From NCBI GenBank assembly GCA_016716905.1, contig JADJUS010000022.1:1599501-1663500 (forward strand): 64,000 nt of DNA. Reading direction: 5' to 3'. The stretch comes from Acidobacteriota bacterium (GTDB lineage Bacteria > Acidobacteriota > Vicinamibacteria > Vicinamibacterales > SCN-69-37). Of the stretch, positions 59,574 to 64,000 are shown in pieces (the stretch's first letter is position 1; each line of letters starts with the position of its first letter). A model generated the notes under the pieces. It made no database searches, had not been told where the DNA came from, and saw only the letters and a list, made by a program, of their open reading frames with translations. The position numbers and the translations under genes were made by a program.

Positions 59574-60975
59574 TTAGTGGCCGTCTTTCGAGACGGGGCG
59601 GCTGGCCTTGCGTTTGGTGGCCCACTCGGGCTTGACCACCTGTTTGCCGCGTGCAATGGCCAGGGCACCTGCCGGCACATCAGATGTGATCGACGACCCG
59701 GCGCCCACGTACGCGCCCTTGCCGATCGTCACCGGCGCGATGAGCTGCGAATCACTGCCGATGAAGACCTGATCTTCGATAACCGTCGTGTGTTTCTTCT
59801 CGCCATCGTAGTTGCACGTGATCGTGCCGGCGCCGATGTTCACACCTTCGCCGACGATCGCGTCACCCAGGTACGACAAATGGCTGGCCTTTGAACCTTT
59901 TCCCAGAGTCGTCTTCTTGAGCTCCACGAAGTTGCCGACACGTGCGGCAGGCCCGATGACCGACTGCGGCCTGACGTGCGCCATTGGGCCGATCTGCGCG
60001 CCCTGGCCCACTCTGGAATCAACAATCACGCTGTAATCCAGCACCACCACGTCGTCTTCCACAGCCACGTTGGTGAGCCGGCTGCCGGCATGAATGCGGC
60101 AACGCTCACCGATGGCCGTTCGACCCTCGAGACGCACGCCAGGACCCAGCACCGTATCGGCACCGACAGTGACGTCCGCATCGATGTATGTGGTGGCGGG
60201 GTCTTCCATTGTCACGCCGCCCACCATCAAGAGCCGGTTCTTTCGCTGGCGGACGATCAGTGACAAGTCGGCCAGGTCCTGCCGGCTGTTGACGCCCCGC
60301 AGCTCGTCCGCGCTGTCCAGGCACAGGCTTTCCACGCGGAGCTTCTTCTGCCGGCATGGCTACCAGGTCGGTCAGGTAGTACTCGCCCTGGGCGTTATCC
60401 GTAGCCAAATCGTTCAGGTTATTGAACAACTTCCGCAAGGACAGGGCATAGATGCCGCTGTTGAACTCCTTGATTGCCCGCTGTTCCGCCGACGCATCCC
60501 GTTCCTCGATGATTCGCTCCATGCGGCCATCGGCGCCACGCACGATGCGGCCGTACCCGTAGGGGTCAGCGAGTTCGGCCGTGAGCACCGTCATGGCGGC
60601 TTTGGTTCCGCGATGCGTCTCAAGCAACCTCAGCAGCGTTCCCGGCTCAAGGAGGGGCACATCTGCGTAAAGCAGCAGCACGTCGCCTTTCAGATCTTTC
60701 AAGATCGGTTCGGCCTGCAACAGGGCGTGTCCCGTGCCTAACTGGGGCGACTGAACCACGTACCGGAGGTTCGGGCGGTTGGCCAGCGCGGCCCTGACCA
60801 ACTCGGCTCCGTGGCCGACGACCAGGGTGGTTGAGGCCGTTTCCAGATGGTCAACTGTCGCCAAAACGTGTTCGATGACTGGGCGGCCGGCCAGCGGGTG
60901 CAGCACCTTTGGCGTTTCGGATTTCATCCTCGTGCCCTTTCCGGCGGCGAGGATCACGACGTGGAGATCGGTCAT
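59574..60975 (-). pseudogene. glmU: glmU (bifunctional GlmU), interrupted by a frameshift near 60350
   Basis: The pyrophosphorylase half starts at 60975 (MTDLHVVILAAGKGTRMKSE) and reads normally to [13 protein letters not shown]. The family then continues in another frame with [22 protein letters not shown], the left-handed-helix acetyltransferase domain ([31 protein letters not shown]) and the stop at 59574. The break lies at about 60345-60355 and needs a net +1/-2 base change. Either half is otherwise intact, and glmU is essential in most bacteria, so a sequencing or assembly error is more likely than true loss. The start overlaps rsmI by 4 bp and glmS follows after 5 bp. Confidence 0.85.
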
Positions 60976-61823
60976 TCTTCGTGATTATCGCTTGAGCGCT
61001 TGGCGAGGATCCGCCCTTTTTTGAGCAACTTCCGGACCTTCGCTGCAGGGATTTCGAAATGGCAGGCGGCGAGTTTTAAGGCGGCATCCTCGCCGAGCCC
61101 CACTAGTTTAGTTATTTGACCAATAAACTCAGCCACCGCAGCGGCATCTGGGTCTAGCTGATCAACCGATTGGCCTGGTCCAACGACCACAACGAACTCG
61201 CCCTGCTCCCTGACTCGGTCCATATTTTGCCATATGACCAATGTCTCATTCAGTTTGGTCAGCTCCCTGGCGACAATAATCTGTCGTTCGCCCACATAAT
61301 CAGCCACTTCGGCCAGCGTCCTGGAGATTCGGTGCGGCGATTCGTAGAACACGGAGGTCATTGGCTCGCTGGCGAGTCTGTCGAACCACCGGTCCCGCGC
61401 CGCGCCTCCCGATGGCGGGAATCCGAGGAAGGCGAACTGGTCGGCTGGCTGGCCTGAGATGGAAAGCGCCGCTGCTACCGCACTCGCCCCAGGGATGGGC
61501 ACCACCGCGATTCCCGCCGCCCTCGCTGCCGCCACCAGGTGATACCCGGGGTCGGCGATGGTCGGGGTCCCCGCGTCCGAGACCAGAGCCACCGACAGGC
61601 CAGACTGGAGTTTCTCGATGAGGTGCGGTGACTCCCGGTTTTCGTTGTGTTCGTGCAGGCTGACCAGGGGCTTCCGCACGTCGTAGTGGGCCAGCAGCTT
61701 GGAGGTCCGCCGCGTATCTTCGGCGGCGATCAGGTCCACCTCCCGAAGGGTCCGGAGGGCCCGGAACGTCAGGTCTTCGAGGTTCCCGATGGGCGTGGCG
61801 ACGACATAAAGGGTGCCGGCCAT
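60972..61823 (-). CDS. rsmI: 16S rRNA (cytidine1402-2'-O)-methyltransferase RsmI
   Basis: The 283-residue protein begins MAGTLYVVATPIGNLEDLTFRAL and has AEDTRRTSKLLAHY, SDAGTPTIADPGY and FLGFPP of the tetrapyrrole-methylase fold. It 2'-O-methylates C1402 in the ribosomal P site. The start at 61823 is fixed by the conserved N-terminus. It overlaps glmU by 4 bp and is divergent from the zinc-ribbon gene (50-bp gap). Confidence 0.93.
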   Translation of the reverse strand: MAGTLYVVATPIGNLEDLTFRALRTLREVDLIAAEDTRRTSKLLAHYDVRKPLVSLHEHNENRESPHLIEKLQSGLSVALVSDAGTPTIADPGYHLVAAARAAGIAVVPIPGASAVAAALSISGQPADQFAFLGFPPSGGAARDRWFDRLASEPMTSVFYESPHRISRTLAEVADYVGERQIIVARELTKLNETLVIWQNMDRVREQGEFVVVVGPGQSVDQLDPDAAAVAEFIGQITKLVGLGEDAALKLAACHFEIPAAKVRKLLKKGRILAKRSSDNHEE

Positions 61824-61873
61824 GGTCTCTGCAGCAAGTGTATCTATAATCAGGGGTTGTCCGAGGAGACCAG

Positions 61874-62260
61874 ATGCCTCTTTACGAATACCAGTGTGAC
61901 GCGTGCGGCAATCGCTTTGAGCGGATCCGGAAGTTTTCCGATCCGCCATTAGAAGACCCCTGCGGGGAATGCGGCGGACACGTCACGAAGTTGATCTCCT
62001 CGCCGGCGATCCAGTTCAAGGGCAAGGGGTGGTACGTCACCGACTACGCGAAGTCCGGTTCCACGGGCGACTCAAAGACCGTGGCGGCCACGTCTGAGGC
62101 GAGTGCTGACGCGAAGTCCGACGCCAGGAAGAAGGACGCGTCGGCCGAGGGCAAATCCGACACAAAGTCAGAGACCAAAACCGAGACGAAGGCTGAGACC
62201 AAGACCGAAACAAAGACCGACGCCAAGTCCGAATCCGCCGCCAAACCGAAGGTCCCCTAA
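61874..62260 (+). CDS. FmdB-type zinc-ribbon protein with Lys/Thr/Glu-rich tail
   Basis: The first 60 residues are an FmdB/CxxC_CxxC zinc ribbon: MPLYEYQCDACGNRFERIRK with CGECGG downstream, giving four cysteine ligands. The C-terminal half is a low-complexity KSDTKSETKTETK-type tail of strongly charged residues, likely disordered. Family proteins are putative regulatory or assembly factors of unknown role. The stop lies 2 bp before a palindromic element. Confidence 0.85.
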   Translation: MPLYEYQCDACGNRFERIRKFSDPPLEDPCGECGGHVTKLISSPAIQFKGKGWYVTDYAKSGSTGDSKTVAATSEASADAKSDARKKDASAEGKSDTKSETKTETKAETKTETKTDAKSESAAKPKVP

Positions 62261-62262
62261 CC

Positions 62263-62397
62263 GTCCACGACGGATCACAGGGAGGCGCTGAGACGCAGAG
62301 CACTTCCTGGTCAAACCCTCGCGCAACGTGGTTTTAGAGTTTTAGAAGATCCTTGAAGCCTCTGTGCCTCGGCGTCTCCCTGTGATCCGCCGTGGAC
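62263..62397. repeat. 135-bp imperfect palindrome with GTCCACGACGGATCACAGGGAG ends (22-bp arms)
   Basis: The arms 62263-62284 and 62376-62397 are complementary with one mismatch, and the pairing continues imperfectly for about 16 more bases. The arm core CACGACGGATCACAGGGAG also occurs at about 39265-39290, and a diverged version lies at about 39368-39385, both without a partner arm. It sits between the convergent fmdB-type and galU genes. Confidence 0.8.
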
Positions 62398-62405
62398 AAG
62401 TGGCT

Positions 62406-63270
62406 CTACGTCATCGTCTTCAGATACTCGCGCAGCGGCCCGGCAAGGTCAGGCCGCTGCATGGCGAAGTAGACCACCGCTTTCAGGAACCCCAGCTTGT
62501 TGCCTGTGTCGTGCCGGACGCCCGTGACTTCACACGCGTACACGGGCCGGTCCTTGAGCAGGTGTTTCAGCCCGTTCGTCAGCTGGATCTCACCGCTGCG
62601 GTCTTCTCTGGTGGCGCGTAGCGCCCCGAAGATATCGGGCGTGAGGATGTAGCGGCCGATAATCGCCAGGTCCGACGGCGCCTGCTCGCGCGGCGGCTTT
62701 TCAACCATGTCCGTGACCTTGTAAACCCCGGGCCGGATGGTCTCGGCCGCGATCACGCCGTAGTTCGAGATGTCTTCCGGCCGCACCCGTTCCACCAGAA
62801 TCACCGGGCCGTCCACCTCTTCGTGGACCTTGATCATTTGCGCCAACGCCGGCGGCGTCGCGTCAATCACGTCGTCGGCCAGGATGACGGCAAATGACTC
62901 GTCGCCCACCAGTGGCTCGGCCATCAGCACGGCGTGGCCCAGCCCGAGCGGCTCACCCTGCCGGACGTACGAGACATTAATCAGGTTGGAGACCTTCCTG
63001 ATTTCCTCCAGGAGCTCGGTTTTGCCTCTGGCGGAAAGAAAGGCCTCGAGTTCAAAAGCGACATCGAAGTGATCCTCGATCGCACTTTTCCCCGGCCGGT
63101 CACGATGATGATGTTTTCGACGCCGGAGGCGAGCGCCTCTTCCACCCCTGCTGGATGATCGGTTTATCCACCAGCGGCAGCATTTCCTTGGGCTGCGCCT
63201 TGGTGGCCGGCAGGAAGCGGGTGCCCAGACCAGCGGCCGGGAAGACGGCTTTACGAACACTGAACGACAT
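62406..63270 (-). pseudogene. galU: galU (UTP-glucose-1-phosphate uridylyltransferase), two frameshifts
   Basis: The gene starts at 63270 ([20 protein letters not shown]) and reads to DKPIIQQG, then continues in a second frame as [19 protein letters not shown] and in a third frame from KSAIEDHFDVAFELEAFL to the stop at 62406. The two breaks coincide with homopolymers: CCCC at 63145-63148, and the TTTT/CCCC run at 63086-63093. One missing base at each restores a full GalU of about 289 residues. This pattern is typical of long-read or pyrosequencing indels, so the gene is probably intact in the organism. GalU supplies UDP-glucose for surface polysaccharides. Confidence 0.85.
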
Positions 63271-63319
63271 TGTCAGCATCGTATCGCACCGGCGCGACCG
63301 GGCGGTATAGCATGACTGG

Positions 63320-64000
63320 ATGCTGGACCCCGCCTTTGTCCGAGACAATCAAGAGCTGGTAGCGGCTCGTTTGCGCAGCCGGGGTCTTGACCCCACCGCC
63401 GACCTTGCAGCGCTTGCCGGACTTGAGTCTGAGCGGCGTCGCCTGCTGCCTGAGGTGGAGGGGCTCAAGCGCGACCAGAACGCTTCGGGAGAGGCCGTGG
63501 CGCGCGCGAAGAAGGCTGGTGAGGATCCGAGTGCGGTATTTGCCGCCAACAAGGTACGCGGCGGCCGCATCAAGGAACTGGAATCCGAGTTGGCCACCAT
63601 CGAGGCGAAGCGCGATGAGTTGTTGCTGACGATACCCAACCTGCCGCACGAAAGTGTGCCCGTGGGCGCATCGGCTGAAGACAACGTGGAAGTGCGCAAG
63701 TGGGGAACGGCGCCCACGATGGCGTTTACGCCCAAGCCGCACTGGGACCTCGGTGTCGCGCTGGGCATCCTGGATTTCGAGAGGGCCACCCGAATGTCGG
63801 GTGCGCGGTTTGCCGTCCTAATGGGCGCGGGAGCCAGGCTCGAGCGAGCGCTCATCAATTTCATGATCGACCTGCACACGGTCGAGCACGGGTATCGCGA
63901 GGTGGAGCCGCCGTTCCTGGTCAATCGCCAGGCACTGACCGGCACCGGAAACCTCCCGAAGTTTGAGCAGGACTTGTTCAAGATCGCGGGAGAGTGGGAC
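63320..64000 (+). CDS. serS: Seryl-tRNA synthetase, 3' end beyond window
   Basis: The 227 visible residues cover the N-terminal tRNA-binding coiled coil ([37 protein letters not shown]) and the start of the class II catalytic core ([34 protein letters not shown]). The frame runs off the end of the window without a stop. The start at 63320 lies 49 bp from the divergent galU start. No frameshift is seen, unlike in its two disrupted neighbours. Confidence 0.94.
   Translation, partial: MLDPAFVRDNQELVAARLRSRGLDPTADLAALAGLESERRRLLPEVEGLKRDQNASGEAVARAKKAGEDPSAVFAANKVRGGRIKELESELATIEAKRDELLLTIPNLPHESVPVGASAEDNVEVRKWGTAPTMAFTPKPHWDLGVALGILDFERATRMSGARFAVLMGAGARLERALINFMIDLHTVEHGYREVEPPFLVNRQALTGTGNLPKFEQDLFKIAGEWD

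Overview
The window is the replication-origin neighbourhood of a high-GC, diderm (Gram-negative) bacterium. The gene order parA-parB / rsmG-mnmG-mnmE-jag-yidC-yidD-rnpA-rpmH / dnaA-dnaN-gyrB-gyrA is the ancestral oriC order. A heptose adenylyltransferase, an O-antigen-type ABC exporter and a SurA-like chaperone indicate an LPS-bearing outer membrane. Together with many PP2C/GAF signalling genes and dense palindromic repeats, this suggests Acidobacteriota (Vicinamibacteria-like). That placement is inference, not shown by any single marker here.

Layout. 1-9.8 kb: a partial SpoIIE-type phosphatase, an M1-like metallopeptidase, an isolated nuoG, a lipid kinase, a membrane GAF sensor and a GAF-GAF-SpoIIE phosphatase, interrupted by two near-perfect nested palindromes (824-960, 7527-7665). 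9.8-15 kb: a FabZ-like protein lacking the catalytic His, serA, an EamA permease, a YhaM-like HD nuclease and a hybrid histidine kinase. 15-19 kb: a regulatory block with a FliA-type sigma factor behind a textbook sigma-54 promoter, a 74-residue DHp-only protein, an excisionase-type HTH protein, an NtrC-type sigma-54 activator, a disordered RPD-repeat protein and a Dabb protein. 19-28 kb: dusB, a PPIase, mfd, hldE, then a likely acquired PD-(D/E)XK nuclease-DUF2075 helicase bordered by a 198-bp palindromic element. 28-36 kb: one long minus-strand transcription unit atpHAGDC-PP2C-wzm-wzt (F1 genes only, no F0). 36-47 kb: parA-parB-selD, a repeat-rich gap holding a perfect parS, then rsmG to rpmH. 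47-55 kb: dnaA, oriC (dnaA-dnaN gap), dnaN, gyrB, gyrA; recF is absent from its usual place. 55-64 kb: pcrA flanked by inverted copies of a 64-nt palindrome, then rsmI-glmU-glmS, an fmdB-type zinc ribbon, galU and a partial serS. glmU and galU are both broken by small frameshifts, at least the galU ones at homopolymers, so sequencing error is likely.

The most notable signals are the sigma-54 to FliA circuit with its DHp-only partner (15.1-18.1 kb), and several families of short repeats: nested palindromes with shared 12-bp ends, 64-nt GTAGCGCG palindromes, and an 8-bp GGGAACTG tandem unit. These have spread into intergenic space and in several places supply the start, stop or terminal codons of genes. 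No rRNA, tRNA, CRISPR array or transposase gene was recognised.
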